A stretch of 64,000 bases of DNA, taken from assembly GCF_006517535.1 (NCBI RefSeq), contig NZ_VHQH01000040.1:1-64000 (forward strand), read 5' to 3'. This document shows positions 8,541-20,453 of the stretch, in pieces. Position numbers and translations under genes: made by a program. Origin of the DNA: Schumannella sp. 10F1B-5-1. Lineage in GTDB: Bacteria; Actinomycetota; Actinomycetes; Actinomycetales; Microbacteriaceae. Each line of letters begins with the position of its first letter. Position 1 is the stretch's first letter. The notes below the pieces were generated by a model, which was not told where the DNA came from, made no database searches, and was given only the letters and a program-made list of their open reading frames with translations.

Positions 8541-8933
8541 TCAGTCCGCGAGTGCCGAACTCCCGATCCACAGCACGAGCAGTGTCGTGCCGACGAGCGT
8601 GACCGTCGACAGGATCACGCCGAGCAGCGCCGGGATCCGTCCGGCCGGATTCTCGCCCACCGCGCGCAGCCGTGCCGCGCGGCGCAGGCCGATGATCGAG
8701 ACGACGAATCCCGCGATCGAGAGCGGCACGAACAGCAGTCCGAAGAACGACAGGGCGGCGCCGACGGCCGCGGCGCCGTTCGTCGGCGCATCGGCATCGG
8801 GCGCGGGCGTCTGCCGGCTCGGCGCTCCCGACATGCCGCGGCGCGCATCCGACCAGCCGGCCCCGTTCCACCAGCGCTGTGCTCCCGCCCGATCGGGGTC
8901 GGGGTACCAGCCGGGCGAGCGCGGCGCATCCAT
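8541..8933 (-). CDS. short DUF2510 membrane protein
   Basis: A 130-aa protein with an N-terminal DUF2510 motif (GWYPDPDRAGAQRWWNG), a short Pro/Ala linker and two transmembrane helices (about 54-80 and 98-125). It resembles its neighbour at 7704-8459 without the long linker, so the two probably arose by tandem duplication. Function unknown. It lies between glgX and the paralogue, same strand. Confidence 0.7.
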   Translation of the reverse strand: MDAPRSPGWYPDPDRAGAQRWWNGAGWSDARRGMSGAPSRQTPAPDADAPTNGAAAVGAALSFFGLLFVPLSIAGFVVSIIGLRRAARLRAVGENPAGRIPALLGVILSTVTLVGTTLLVLWIGSSALAD

Positions 8934-8964
8934 GGGCGGAGCCTGCCAGCCGGGCCGCGGCCCG

Positions 8965-11025
8965 TCAGCCCTTCGGGTGCGCGCGGAACAGCAGCATCGA
9001 CGCCGGCCCGACCTCGAGCGCCTCGCCCGGCACGTGCTCGGCCGTCAGGCCCGAGATGTCGTCGTGCGACGAGTCCCACAGCAGGGTGTAGCCGCCGACG
9101 CCCTCGTGCTCGGGCAGCGTCACCGTGACGGGCGCCTCGACGCCGTGCACGATCAGCAGGATGCGGTTGAACTCCTCGACCTCGGGCGTCGACGCCGCCA
9201 GGTACTGCAGGGTGCGCTGACTCGGGTCGTCCCAGTTCTCGCGCGACATCGCCTCTCCGGCGACGTTGTACCAGTCCATCTGCGTCGCGCTCGGCACGGT
9301 CTCGCCGAAGCGGCCGTAGCGCACCGGCCGCAGGGCCGGGTTCTCGCGGCGCAGCCGGGTGAGCGTGCGGCTGACGGCCAGCAGCTCCTCCTGCCAGTCG
9401 TCGCGCTCCCACAGCGACCAGGTCAGCGGGCCGTCGTGGCAGTAGGCGTTGTTGTTGCCGTTCTGGCTGCGCCCCCACTCGTCGCCGGCGGTGATCATGG
9501 GCACGCCCGCGCTCAGCAGCAGCGTGCCGAGCAGGTTGCGGATCGCCTTGCGCCGCGCGGCGAGCACCGCGCGGTCGCGGGTCGGGCCCTCGACGCCGTG
9601 GTTGTAGGAGTGGTTGTCGTTCGAGCCGTCGCGGTTCTCCTCGCCGTTGCCGAGGTTGTGCTTGCCGTCGAAGGCGACCACGTCGGCGGCCGTGAAGCCG
9701 TCGTGCGCGGTCACGAAGTTGATCGAGGCGAGCGGGCCGCGCTCGGCCGAGAAGACGTGACCCGAGCCGGCGATGCGCCCCGCGAGCGAGCCGATGCCGT
9801 GCTGGGCGGTGCCGTGCGCGCGGGCGTGCGCGATGTCGGTCAGCCAGAATTTGCGGATGCGGTCGCGGTAGCCGTCGTTCCACTCCGAGTAGCCGTCGGG
9901 GAAGTTGCCGACCTGCCAGCCGCCCATGCCGACATCCCAGGGCTCGGCGATCATCTTCTGGTCGCGCAGCACCGGGTCGTCGAGGATCGCGCGCAGCAGC
10001 GGATGCTCGCGCTCGAACTCGGCACCGCCGTTGCGGCCCAGCGTGGCCATCAGGTCGAAGCGGAAGCCGTCGACCTGCACCTCCTCGCTCCAGTAGCGCA
10101 GCGAGTCGAGCACCAGGCGCTGGGCGACCGGGTTGGAGTAGTCGACGGTGTTTCCGCATCCCGTCGTGTCGATGTAGTGGCCTTCGCCGGTCTGGCGGTA
10201 GTAGCCGAGGTCGTCGATGCCGCGCAGGCTCGTCGTCGGCCCCTTCGGCCCCTCCTCGGCGGTGTGGTTGTAGACCACGTCGAGCACGACCTCGATGCCG
10301 GCCTCGTGCAGCAGCCGCACCATCCCCTTGACCTCGCGCAGCACCGCGCCGGTGCCGCCGTGCTGCGCCTCGCGCGAGGCGTAGGCGGCGTGCGGGGTGA
10401 AGAAGTTGAGCGTGTTGTAGCCCCAGTAGTTGGCGAGGCCCATCTTGGTGAGGCGCTGCTCGCTGACGAACTGGTGGATGGGCAGCAGCTCGATCGTCGT
10501 CACGCCCAGCTGCTGCAGGTAGTCGATCGTCGAGGGATGCGCGAGTCCGGCGTAGGTGCCGCGCAGCTGCTCGGGGATCGCGGTGTTGAGCTTGGTGAGG
10601 CCCTTCACGTGCGCCTCGTAGAGCACCGTGTGGTCGAGCGGCACCCGGGGCTTGCTCACGCCGCCCCAGTCGAAGGCGTCGTCTTGCACGTAGCCGCGCC
10701 ACTCGCCCGTCGAGGTGCGGGCGAGGCCGCGCGCGTAGGGGTCGATCAGCACGGTCTCGGGCGTGAAGCGCTGGCCCTTGGGTCCGCGCACGCGCAGGCC
10801 GTAGCGGGCGCCGGGGCGCAGGTCGGGGGTCGTGACGCTCCACACGTCGACGCCGTCGCCGGCGGCGTCGCGGGTCATCTTGTGCGTCGCCGTGGTCCAC
10901 GAGGGGTCGCGCTCGTCGAAGAGCAGCAGGTCCATGCCGGTGGCGGAGGCGCTCCACGCGCGCAGCGTGCCGCCGTCGGGCCCGATGCGCACGCCGAGAT
11001 CGCGCAGCGGATCGGGGGAGGGCAT
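8965..11025 (-). CDS. glgX: glycogen debranching enzyme GlgX (isoamylase-type, GH13)
   Basis: A 686-aa enzyme cleaving alpha-1,6 branches of phosphorylase-trimmed glycogen. An N-terminal CBM48-like domain (about 1-130) precedes a GH13 barrel: VLDVVYNHTAE, VDGFRFDLMATLG (nucleophile Asp), MIAEPWDVG (acid/base Glu) and NFVTAHDGFT (third acidic residue), then a C-terminal beta domain. Length is normal for GlgX/TreX. TATCGT lies 7 nt before the ATG at 11025, so the transcript is probably leaderless. It works with GlgP encoded nearby. Confidence 0.95.
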   Translation of the reverse strand: MPSPDPLRDLGVRIGPDGGTLRAWSASATGMDLLLFDERDPSWTTATHKMTRDAAGDGVDVWSVTTPDLRPGARYGLRVRGPKGQRFTPETVLIDPYARGLARTSTGEWRGYVQDDAFDWGGVSKPRVPLDHTVLYEAHVKGLTKLNTAIPEQLRGTYAGLAHPSTIDYLQQLGVTTIELLPIHQFVSEQRLTKMGLANYWGYNTLNFFTPHAAYASREAQHGGTGAVLREVKGMVRLLHEAGIEVVLDVVYNHTAEEGPKGPTTSLRGIDDLGYYRQTGEGHYIDTTGCGNTVDYSNPVAQRLVLDSLRYWSEEVQVDGFRFDLMATLGRNGGAEFEREHPLLRAILDDPVLRDQKMIAEPWDVGMGGWQVGNFPDGYSEWNDGYRDRIRKFWLTDIAHARAHGTAQHGIGSLAGRIAGSGHVFSAERGPLASINFVTAHDGFTAADVVAFDGKHNLGNGEENRDGSNDNHSYNHGVEGPTRDRAVLAARRKAIRNLLGTLLLSAGVPMITAGDEWGRSQNGNNNAYCHDGPLTWSLWERDDWQEELLAVSRTLTRLRRENPALRPVRYGRFGETVPSATQMDWYNVAGEAMSRENWDDPSQRTLQYLAASTPEVEEFNRILLIVHGVEAPVTVTLPEHEGVGGYTLLWDSSHDDISGLTAEHVPGEALEVGPASMLLFRAHPKG

Positions 11026-11113
11026 GCGATCTACGATAGGGCGGCGCGCGTTACAGCCGTGTCACGGCGGCCGCCCCCGAACGGGCCGTGCGCGACCCCA
11101 GTCCGGAGGACGC

Positions 11114-12427
<1,314 letters not shown>

Positions 12428-12465
12428 GCCACTCCGCCTCCCGAATCCACTCGCCGAGTCGATGA

Positions 12466-12533
12466 CGCAACTCAGGAGATCTGCGCCCAGGTGAGGCGCA
12501 CGCCGCATCTCGGAACGTTTCTCCTGAGTTGCG
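12466..12533. repeat. large inverted repeat with inner hairpin, REP-like
   Basis: CGCAACTCAGGAGA (12466-12479) and its exact complement (12520-12533) enclose 40 nt containing a second perfect hairpin TGCGCC/GGCGCA (12482-12487 and 12495-12500). The element fills the gap between the cysteine desulfurase gene and mnmA. Its arm (TCTC..GAGTTGC) resembles that of the inverted repeat at 59584-59668. It may be an interspersed palindromic repeat or act as a terminator. Confidence 0.7.
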
Positions 12534-12594
12534 CACATGGAGGCGGACGACAGCGCGGCGAGCGGGATGCGCGCCCCGCGCCTACCCTGGAGGC

Positions 12595-13713
12595 ATGAGG
12601 ATCCTCGCGGCGATGAGCGGCGGCGTCGACAGCGCCGTGGCGGCGGCGCGCCTCGTCGAGGCCGGGCACGACGTCGTCGGCGTGCACCTCGCCCTCAGCC
12701 GCCAGCGCGGAACCCTGCGCACCGGCAGCCGCGGCTGCTGCACGGTCGAAGACGCGCTCGACGCCCGTCGCGCCGCGAACCTGCTCGGCATCCCCTTCTA
12801 CGTCTGGGACTTCAGCGAGCGCTTCGCCGACGACGTGGTCGACGACTTCATCAGCGAGTACGCCGCGGGCCGCACGCCCAACCCCTGCCTGCGCTGCAAC
12901 GAGCGCATCAAGTTCGCCGCCGTGCTCGAGAAGGCGCTCGCGCTCGGCTTCGACGCCGTCGCGACCGGCCACTACGCCGACATCCGGGTGGATGCCGACG
13001 GCCACCGCGAGCTGCACCGCGCGGCCGCCTGGGCGAAAGACCAGAGCTACGTGCTCGGCGTGCTGACGGCCGAGCAGCTCGAGCACGCCGTGTTCCCGCT
13101 CGGCGCGACACCGTCGAAGGACGAGGTGCGCGCCGAGGCTGCCGCGCGCGGTCTGACGGTCGCGGCGAAGCCCGACAGCTACGACATCTGCTTCATCCCC
13201 GACGGCGACACCCGCGGCTGGCTGGCCGACAAGATGGGCGCCGAGCAGGGCGACATCCTCGACCAGTCGGGCGCGAAGGTCGGCACGCACGCCGGCGCGC
13301 ACGCCTTCACGGTCGGGCAGCGCAAGGGCCTCAACCTCGGCGTGCCGGCCCCCGACGGGCGCCCGCGCTTCGTGCTCGAGGTGCGTCCGACGACCAATCA
13401 GGTCGTCGTGGGCCCGAAGGAGGCGCTCGCCGTCGCCGAGCTCGCCGGGTCGCGCTTCAGCTGGGCGGGGCAGGCGCCCGTGGATGCGGAGCTCGGCTTC
13501 GACTGCCACGTTCAGGTGCGCGCGCACGGCGAGCCGGTGCCGGCGACGGCGCGGGTCGTGGAAGCGGAGCTCGTCATCCGCCCGGAGGCCGCGCTCGACG
13601 GCGTCGCGCCCGGGCAGAGCGCCGTCGTCTACGTCGGCACGCGCGTGCTCGGCCAGGTGACGATCGATCGCACGGTCAGCGCGGCGCCGGCGCCGGTCTC
13701 AGTTCCCGCCTGA
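12595..13713 (+). CDS. mnmA: tRNA-specific 2-thiouridylase MnmA
   Basis: A 372-aa enzyme that thiolates U34 of Lys, Glu and Gln tRNAs. The ATP-pyrophosphatase P-loop is [11 protein letters not shown] (residues 7-17). The two catalytic cysteines lie in TPNPCLRCN and [10 protein letters not shown]. The ATG at 12595 follows TACCCT (12583-12588) by 6 nt, so it is probably leaderless and independently transcribed from the desulfurase gene upstream. Its 3' end overlaps the convergent serine hydrolase gene by 15 bp. Confidence 0.95.
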   Translation: MRILAAMSGGVDSAVAAARLVEAGHDVVGVHLALSRQRGTLRTGSRGCCTVEDALDARRAANLLGIPFYVWDFSERFADDVVDDFISEYAAGRTPNPCLRCNERIKFAAVLEKALALGFDAVATGHYADIRVDADGHRELHRAAAWAKDQSYVLGVLTAEQLEHAVFPLGATPSKDEVRAEAAARGLTVAAKPDSYDICFIPDGDTRGWLADKMGAEQGDILDQSGAKVGTHAGAHAFTVGQRKGLNLGVPAPDGRPRFVLEVRPTTNQVVVGPKEALAVAELAGSRFSWAGQAPVDAELGFDCHVQVRAHGEPVPATARVVEAELVIRPEAALDGVAPGQSAVVYVGTRVLGQVTIDRTVSAAPAPVSVPA

Positions 13714-14601
13714 GACCGCATCCAGCGCGTCGAGCGCGAGCTCGACCAGGCGGTGATCGCCCGACTCCTGGTGCGCCGTGATCGTGATCACGGCATCCCG
13801 CTCGGCGTCGACGACGACGTACTGCCCGTAGCGGCCGTCGAGGCGCCAAACCGATCCGCGGTCCTCCCATCCGGCGATCGCGTAGCGGGCGAAGGGGGCG
13901 TCTTCGCCGGTCGCGACCCAGCCGCTGTGCATCTGCTCGATCCAGGTCGGCGTCACGAGCTGCCGGCCCTCCCACCGTCCGCCGTCGCGCAGCACACGGC
14001 CGATGCGCGCCAGTTCGCTCGTGCGCAGCTCGAGGCCGGTGCCGCCGACGATCCAGCCGAGCGGGCAGCGGTGCCACTGGGGGTTGTCGATGTCGAGCGG
14101 CTCGAAGAGGCGGGGGAGCAGCCAGTCGCGCACGTCGCCGACGACGGCGCCGAGCATCCGCATCGCGACGTAGGGGCTGGCATCCGAGTACTGGAACACC
14201 GTGCCGGGCCCGCGCGACGGGCGGCCGAGCATGGCCTGCGCGAGGTCGTCGCCGGGCACGCGCTCGTCGCCGAACCACTTGAAGTCGATGCCGCTCGTCA
14301 TGGTCAGCAGGTGCCGCACCGTGACCCGGTCGACGCCGTCGCCGAGCTCGAGGTCGCCGAGCAGTTCGGGCACGCGCGTCTCGGCGGTCAGCAGGCCCTC
14401 GTCGATCGCGATGCCCGCCGCGAGCGCGCACACGCCCTTCGACACCGAATACAGGTTGACCCGGTCGTCGCTGCGCCAGCGGTGCTCGGCTTCGTCGTCG
14501 CCGATCCGCACGTGCAGGCCGTAGGCGTTGAGGCCCTCGGCGTCGATCGCGGGCACGGCGCGCTCCAGCACGCGGGAGGGAGTCGGGGCGTCGCTGCTCA
14601 T
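13699..14601 (-). CDS. beta-lactamase-family serine hydrolase
   Basis: A 300-aa cytosolic protein of the class C beta-lactamase/esterase fold. The SxxK motif is SVSK (Ser52, Lys55); [10 protein letters not shown] and a YSD in place of the usual YxN tyrosine motif (FQYSDASPY) follow. No signal peptide is visible, so an esterase or peptidase-like role is more likely than antibiotic resistance. The start at 14601 gives MSSDAPTP; an upstream in-frame ATG at 14634 is less likely. Convergent with mnmA, with a 15-bp overlap. Confidence 0.8.
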   Translation of the reverse strand: MSSDAPTPSRVLERAVPAIDAEGLNAYGLHVRIGDDEAEHRWRSDDRVNLYSVSKGVCALAAGIAIDEGLLTAETRVPELLGDLELGDGVDRVTVRHLLTMTSGIDFKWFGDERVPGDDLAQAMLGRPSRGPGTVFQYSDASPYVAMRMLGAVVGDVRDWLLPRLFEPLDIDNPQWHRCPLGWIVGGTGLELRTSELARIGRVLRDGGRWEGRQLVTPTWIEQMHSGWVATGEDAPFARYAIAGWEDRGSVWRLDGRYGQYVVVDAERDAVITITAHQESGDHRLVELALDALDAVSGGN

Positions 14602-14667
14602 GCCCTCAGTGTGCGCGCCGGCGCCGACATCCATCTCGGACCTGTCGCCGGGCGACGGGATGCGCGC

Positions 14668-14991
14668 CTACAGCTCCTCGGCGATGCGCCGGATCTCGGC
14701 CAGACGACGGTCCCACTCGGTTCCGACGCGATCGAGCTCGCGCGCCGTCGAGCCGAGCCGCGCGCCGATCACGCGCCAGCGCAGCTCACGCCCGGCGCGG
14801 TGCGACTCGACGACGCCGACCTGCTCGAGCACGGCGAGGTGCTTGGCGATGGCCTGGCGCGTGACCGGCAGCCGCTCGGCCAGGGCCGACGCCGAGGCGT
14901 CGCCCTCGCCGAGCGCCTGCAGGATGCTCCAGCGCGTGTCGTCGCCGAGCGCGGCGAACACGGCCGTGAGCGCGGTGCCGGACTCGGTCAC
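14668..14991 (-). CDS. ArsR-family transcriptional regulator
   Basis: A 107-aa winged-helix regulator. The recognition region is ASALAERLPVTRQAIAKHLAVLEQ, preceded by FAALGDDTRWSILQAL, the standard ArsR opening. No Cys metal site is evident. The GTG at 14991 overlaps the stop of the upstream SRPBCC gene (GTGA), so the two are co-translated. ArsR/SRPBCC (AHSA1-like) pairs are a common arrangement in actinobacteria, with the regulator controlling its own operon. Two CAAC-N6-GTTG palindromes upstream of the operon are the likely operators. Confidence 0.9.
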   Translation of the reverse strand: MTESGTALTAVFAALGDDTRWSILQALGEGDASASALAERLPVTRQAIAKHLAVLEQVGVVESHRAGRELRWRVIGARLGSTARELDRVGTEWDRRLAEIRRIAEEL

Positions 14992-15485
14992 GCCGACCCC
15001 TCGAGGTAGGCGACGAGCTCGTCGAGCTCCGCATCCCAGCCGCCGCGGTTGCTCTCGAGCGCCGCGGCGGGGTCGGCGAGCTCGCCGAAGCCGGTCTCGA
15101 CGACAGTCAGGAGGGTTCCGGCGGCGCCCCCGTCGGCTCCGTCGACCGGCTCGAGCGTGAACCGGAACACGGTCGAGCGCACCGGGTCGGGCCGGTCGGA
15201 GTCGACGAGCGCGGGCTCGTTGCTCCAGCGGTAGGCGATCGCGCGCGGCGGATCGAGCTCCTCGATCACGAAGGGGTAGGCGCCCCAGTCGTCCCAGCGG
15301 AAGCAGCCCACGCCGCCCACCGCGAGCCGGTCGAGCTCGGTGCTCTGGCCGAACCAGCGGCTGATGTGCTCGGGCTGGGTGATCGCCGCCCACACCTTCT
15401 CGGGCGCCGCGGCGATGCGGATGCTGCGGCGCACCGTGAACGCGTCGTGGTCGATCGCGCTCGGCTCGTTGACGGTCATGCTCAT
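14988..15485 (-). CDS. SRPBCC (AHSA1-like) domain protein
   Basis: A 165-aa protein of the START/Bet v1 superfamily, AHSA1-like: FTVRRSIRIAAAPEKVWAAITQPEHISRWF, LEPVDGADGG.. and a C-terminal GWDAELDELVAYLEG are typical. These proteins bind hydrophobic ligands; the ligand here is unknown. The ATG at 15485 has AGGAG 7 nt upstream; a second ATG at 15479 is possible. It is the first gene of a two-gene operon with the ArsR regulator. Confidence 0.88.
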   Translation of the reverse strand: MSMTVNEPSAIDHDAFTVRRSIRIAAAPEKVWAAITQPEHISRWFGQSTELDRLAVGGVGCFRWDDWGAYPFVIEELDPPRAIAYRWSNEPALVDSDRPDPVRSTVFRFTLEPVDGADGGAAGTLLTVVETGFGELADPAAALESNRGGWDAELDELVAYLEGSA

Positions 15486-15509
15486 GATCCTGCTCCTGAC
15501 CCCGATGAA

Positions 15510-15529
15510 GCGCAACCGGTAAGTTGCGC
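15510..15529. promoter_or_regulatory. operator-like palindrome 1 for the ArsR/SRPBCC operon
   Basis: GCGCAAC-cggtaa-GTTGCGC, a perfect 7-bp inverted repeat with a 6-nt spacer, 25 nt upstream of the SRPBCC start. The core CAAC-N6-GTTG recurs at 15559-15576. Inferred binding site of the ArsR protein. Confidence 0.6.
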
Positions 15530-15558
15530 AATCGAGTCTCTGCCGGTGTGGCGTTTAA

Positions 15559-15576
15559 TGCAACCCTCGAGTTGCA
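15559..15576. promoter_or_regulatory. operator-like palindrome 2 for the ArsR/SRPBCC operon
   Basis: TGCAAC-cctcga-GTTGCA, a perfect 6-bp inverted repeat with the same 6-nt spacing, centred 48 bp from the first site. It lies between the divergent ArsR operon and ligA, about 80 bp from the ligA start. Confidence 0.6.
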
Positions 15577-15646
15577 AATCTAACCGACGGGATGCGCGCC
15601 TCCCGGTCCGCCGGGCGTCCCCGGCCACGTCGGCGGCGCGTCCTAG

Positions 15647-18136
<2,490 letters not shown>

Positions 18137-18194
18137 TCCGTACCCCGATCACCCCGCCGCGGGTGACGTGCGGGTGATCGTTCTCGCCTGAAAA

Positions 18195-18215
18195 GACAGG
18201 GAACCACGCCCTGTC
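18195..18215 (+). terminator. 7-bp hairpin downstream of ligA
   Basis: GACAGGG (18195-18201) pairs with CCCTGTC (18209-18215) around a 7-nt loop, 58 nt after the ligA stop. Weak stem and no T-run, so only a candidate. Confidence 0.35.
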
Positions 18216-18216
18216 G

Positions 18217-18232
18217 ACCCCCTGACGGGGGT
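18217..18232. promoter_or_regulatory. palindrome ACCCCC-tgac-GGGGGT
   Basis: A perfect 6-bp inverted repeat. A close variant (CCCCC-tgat-GGGGG) lies 61 bp downstream and a related one (CCCCTG-tc-CAGGGG) at 36662-36675. Candidate regulator-binding site for the DUF1023-like gene at 18329. Confidence 0.4.
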
Positions 18233-18278
18233 GATTCGCCGCGTCAATTTCTCGCGCGCGTTACTTTTTCGTGAACTC

Positions 18279-18292
18279 CCCCCTGATGGGGG
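18279..18292. promoter_or_regulatory. palindrome CCCCC-tgat-GGGGG
   Basis: Second copy of the motif at 18217-18232. It ends 12 nt before TATCCT (18305-18310), a plausible -10 box for the gene at 18329, so a bound protein would overlap the promoter. Confidence 0.4.
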
Positions 18293-18328
18293 CAAACAGA
18301 TGGGTATCCTGAACCGCACGCGGCCGGG

Positions 18329-19735
18329 GTGACGGGGACGGATCTCCGGGCGTGGCTTACCCCGAGGGGATACCCGACCGTGCTGTTCGACGTCACAGCG
18401 GTTCTCGTCACCTCGGCGACGCTGGGACCTGTCGCCGAGGCCATCGTCGTACCCGCGAGCTCGGCCGTCGTCGTGGTCGCGGCCGCACCTCGCGACGCGA
18501 CTCCCGTGGTGACGCGGGTCGACGCCGCGGCGCTCCCCGCCGACCTGAGCCCCTCGCCCTTCATCGGACCGCAGCCGGCCCAGACGCTCACGCGCGACGC
18601 CCTCGAGCGCATCCCGACCCTGCGCGGCGCCACCCAGCTCGCGCAGCTGTCGCTGCTGAACCGCGACCAGCTGCACCAGGTGATCTCCGACAACCCGCAG
18701 ATGGTGCCGAGGCTGCTCGCGTCGCCGCCGGCCGCGACCGCCGTCTCCGACTGGTGGAGCGGGTCGAGTGTCGCCGCGCGCAAGGCGCTCACCGCCGAGG
18801 CGCCGCAGCTCGTCGGCTCGCTCGAGGGCGTGCCCTACACGGCGCGCAGCTCGGCCAACCGCGTCTATCTGGCGGCGGCGACGGGCGAGATCGAGGCGCG
18901 CATCCAGTCGGGTGTCGGCCGGGCGAAGCAGTCCGAGCTGACGACGCGGCTGCACATGCTCGAGCAGGTGCGCGAGGCGCTCGACGCCGCGACCGACGAC
19001 GGCGTCGCGCGGCAGCTCATCGCCCTCGATCCGAGCGGCGACGGCACGGCCGTGATCGTCGTCGGCGATCTGCAGACCGCCGACAACGTCAGCTACCTGG
19101 TGCCCGGCATGTTCTATGGCGTGGATGCGCGCATCGTGCCCTGGACGACGACCGCCGCCGAGCTGCAGCAGCAGCAGACGGCCTGGCTGAAGCGCCTCGG
19201 TCGCGGCGACGAGACGGCTGCGGTGGTCTCGTGGATCGGCTACGCGACGCCGACGCTCGTCAACGTCGCCGCCATGGACAACGCACGGGCCGGGCAGAAG
19301 GCGCTGACCGCGGCGCTGCGCGGTCTCGACGCGACCCGGTCGGACCATCCCTTCGTGGCGGTGCTCTCGCACAGCTACGGCACGACGGCGGCGATGCTGT
19401 CGCTGTCGGAGGACGACGTCGAGGTGGATGCCCTCGCCATGCTCGGCTCACCCGGCGGCCCGGTCGCGCGCGCGAGCGATCTGTCGGTGCGCGGCGGTGT
19501 CTGGGTCGGCGTCGCCGCCTGGGACCCGGTGGGCGACGCCGGCGTGTTCGGCAACCAGCCGAAGCTCGCCTCCTTCGGGGCCCACAAGCTGGGCGTCGAC
19601 GGGGCGAAGGATCCGCTCACGGGCGCGCGTCTGAGCGGAACCCTGAGCCACAACGACTACTTCACGACCGGCGGCGAGGCGATGCGCAACCTGGCGCTGA
19701 TCGGCATCGGCGCGGGGTCGCGCGTTCTCGGCTGA
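18329..19735 (+). CDS. DUF1023-like alpha/beta hydrolase, probably exported
   Basis: A 468-aa protein with a GTG start. An N-terminal hydrophobic region (about 16-50) suggests a membrane anchor or signal. Residues about 195-450 match the actinobacterial DUF1023 alpha/beta hydrolase pattern: VVGDLQTADNVSYLVPGM, the nucleophile elbow VLSHSYGTTA, LGSPGGPVA and the late SHNDYFTTG providing the candidate catalytic His. Substrate unknown; lipase or esterase activity is inferred. It follows two CCCCTGA-type palindromes and stands alone. Confidence 0.75.
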   Translation: MTGTDLRAWLTPRGYPTVLFDVTAVLVTSATLGPVAEAIVVPASSAVVVVAAAPRDATPVVTRVDAAALPADLSPSPFIGPQPAQTLTRDALERIPTLRGATQLAQLSLLNRDQLHQVISDNPQMVPRLLASPPAATAVSDWWSGSSVAARKALTAEAPQLVGSLEGVPYTARSSANRVYLAAATGEIEARIQSGVGRAKQSELTTRLHMLEQVREALDAATDDGVARQLIALDPSGDGTAVIVVGDLQTADNVSYLVPGMFYGVDARIVPWTTTAAELQQQQTAWLKRLGRGDETAAVVSWIGYATPTLVNVAAMDNARAGQKALTAALRGLDATRSDHPFVAVLSHSYGTTAAMLSLSEDDVEVDALAMLGSPGGPVARASDLSVRGGVWVGVAAWDPVGDAGVFGNQPKLASFGAHKLGVDGAKDPLTGARLSGTLSHNDYFTTGGEAMRNLALIGIGAGSRVLG

Positions 19736-19744
19736 GCCGCCTCG

Positions 19745-20338
19745 TCAGTTGACGACGGCGCTCGTCCCGTCGTCGTCGGTGGAGTCGTCGTCGGTCTTCG
19801 GCCCGGCGCTCTTGCTCGTGTCGGCGCTGTAGACGAGCTCGACGCCTCCGCCGGTGAGGGTGAGCGTGTCGCCGCTCTGCGCGATCTTGTCGACCTGATC
19901 GAGCGCGGCGAGATAGCGCGTCTCCTGCGCCTGCTGGTCGGGGTCGGCGCAGGCGCGCTTGGTCGACACGATCGGGCCGATCACGAGCGATCCGCCGTCG
20001 CCGAGCGTCGCGTCGGCGCCGAAGCCGTTGCAGCCGCCCTGACCGCTCACCTTGTCGGCCTCGCGCAGGTCGAGCGTCGCCGAGACGGTCGGCGGGGCGA
20101 GCGTGCCCTCGGCGTCGGTGATCGAGGCCAGCGGCCACAGACGCGCCATGCCGGTGTCGATCACGGCGCCCGAGTCGGACTCCGGGGTGGATGCGCTGGG
20201 CTTCGGCGACGAGCTCGCATCGTCTGTCGACGCGGCGTCGTCGCCGCTCGAGCAACCGGCCAGCAGACCGAGGGCGAGCACGGCGGCGGCGGGGGCGCCG
20301 AGCAGCAGTCGTGCGCGGGGCGTGGTGGGTCGGAACAT
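19745..20338 (-). CDS. META/HslJ-domain lipoprotein
   Basis: A 197-aa lipoprotein. The signal ends in the lipobox LAGC (Cys29), followed by a Ser/Asp/Pro linker. The globular part (about 65-180) has META-domain features: LASITDAEG, the QGGCNGFGADATLG core with its conserved Asn-Gly, and the second Cys in STKRACADPD. An acidic low-complexity tail ends the protein. META proteins are surface proteins of unclear function, some linked to heat shock or antibiotic tolerance. Convergent with the DUF1023-like gene, 9 bp apart. Confidence 0.85.
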   Translation of the reverse strand: MFRPTTPRARLLLGAPAAAVLALGLLAGCSSGDDAASTDDASSSPKPSASTPESDSGAVIDTGMARLWPLASITDAEGTLAPPTVSATLDLREADKVSGQGGCNGFGADATLGDGGSLVIGPIVSTKRACADPDQQAQETRYLAALDQVDKIAQSGDTLTLTGGGVELVYSADTSKSAGPKTDDDSTDDDGTSAVVN

Positions 20339-20418
20339 CCGGTAGGCCTCCTCGTGGTCCTCTCATCCTGTTCGACGCGCGGTGGCGGCGGAACGTTGGG
20401 TCGGGATCCCGTCGATTC

Positions 20419-20446
20419 TTGACGTTATTACGGAAATGCGTAATAG
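20419..20446 (+). promoter_or_regulatory. promoter with embedded ArsR-type operator
   Basis: TTGACG (20419-20424) and TAATAG (20441-20446) are -35 and -10 boxes 16 nt apart. Between and overlapping them is TATTACG-gaaatg-CGTAATA (20426-20445), a perfect 7-bp inverted repeat. The GTG start lies 7 nt after the -10 box, so the message should be leaderless and repressed by occupancy of the palindrome. Confidence 0.7.
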
Positions 20447-20453
20447 TGGATGC

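Noticed and set aside
13699-14601. Antibiotic resistance gene (beta-lactamase)
   Set aside because: It has the SxxK fold motif but no signal peptide, a YSD instead of YxN, and no KTG motif; a cytosolic esterase-like role is more likely.
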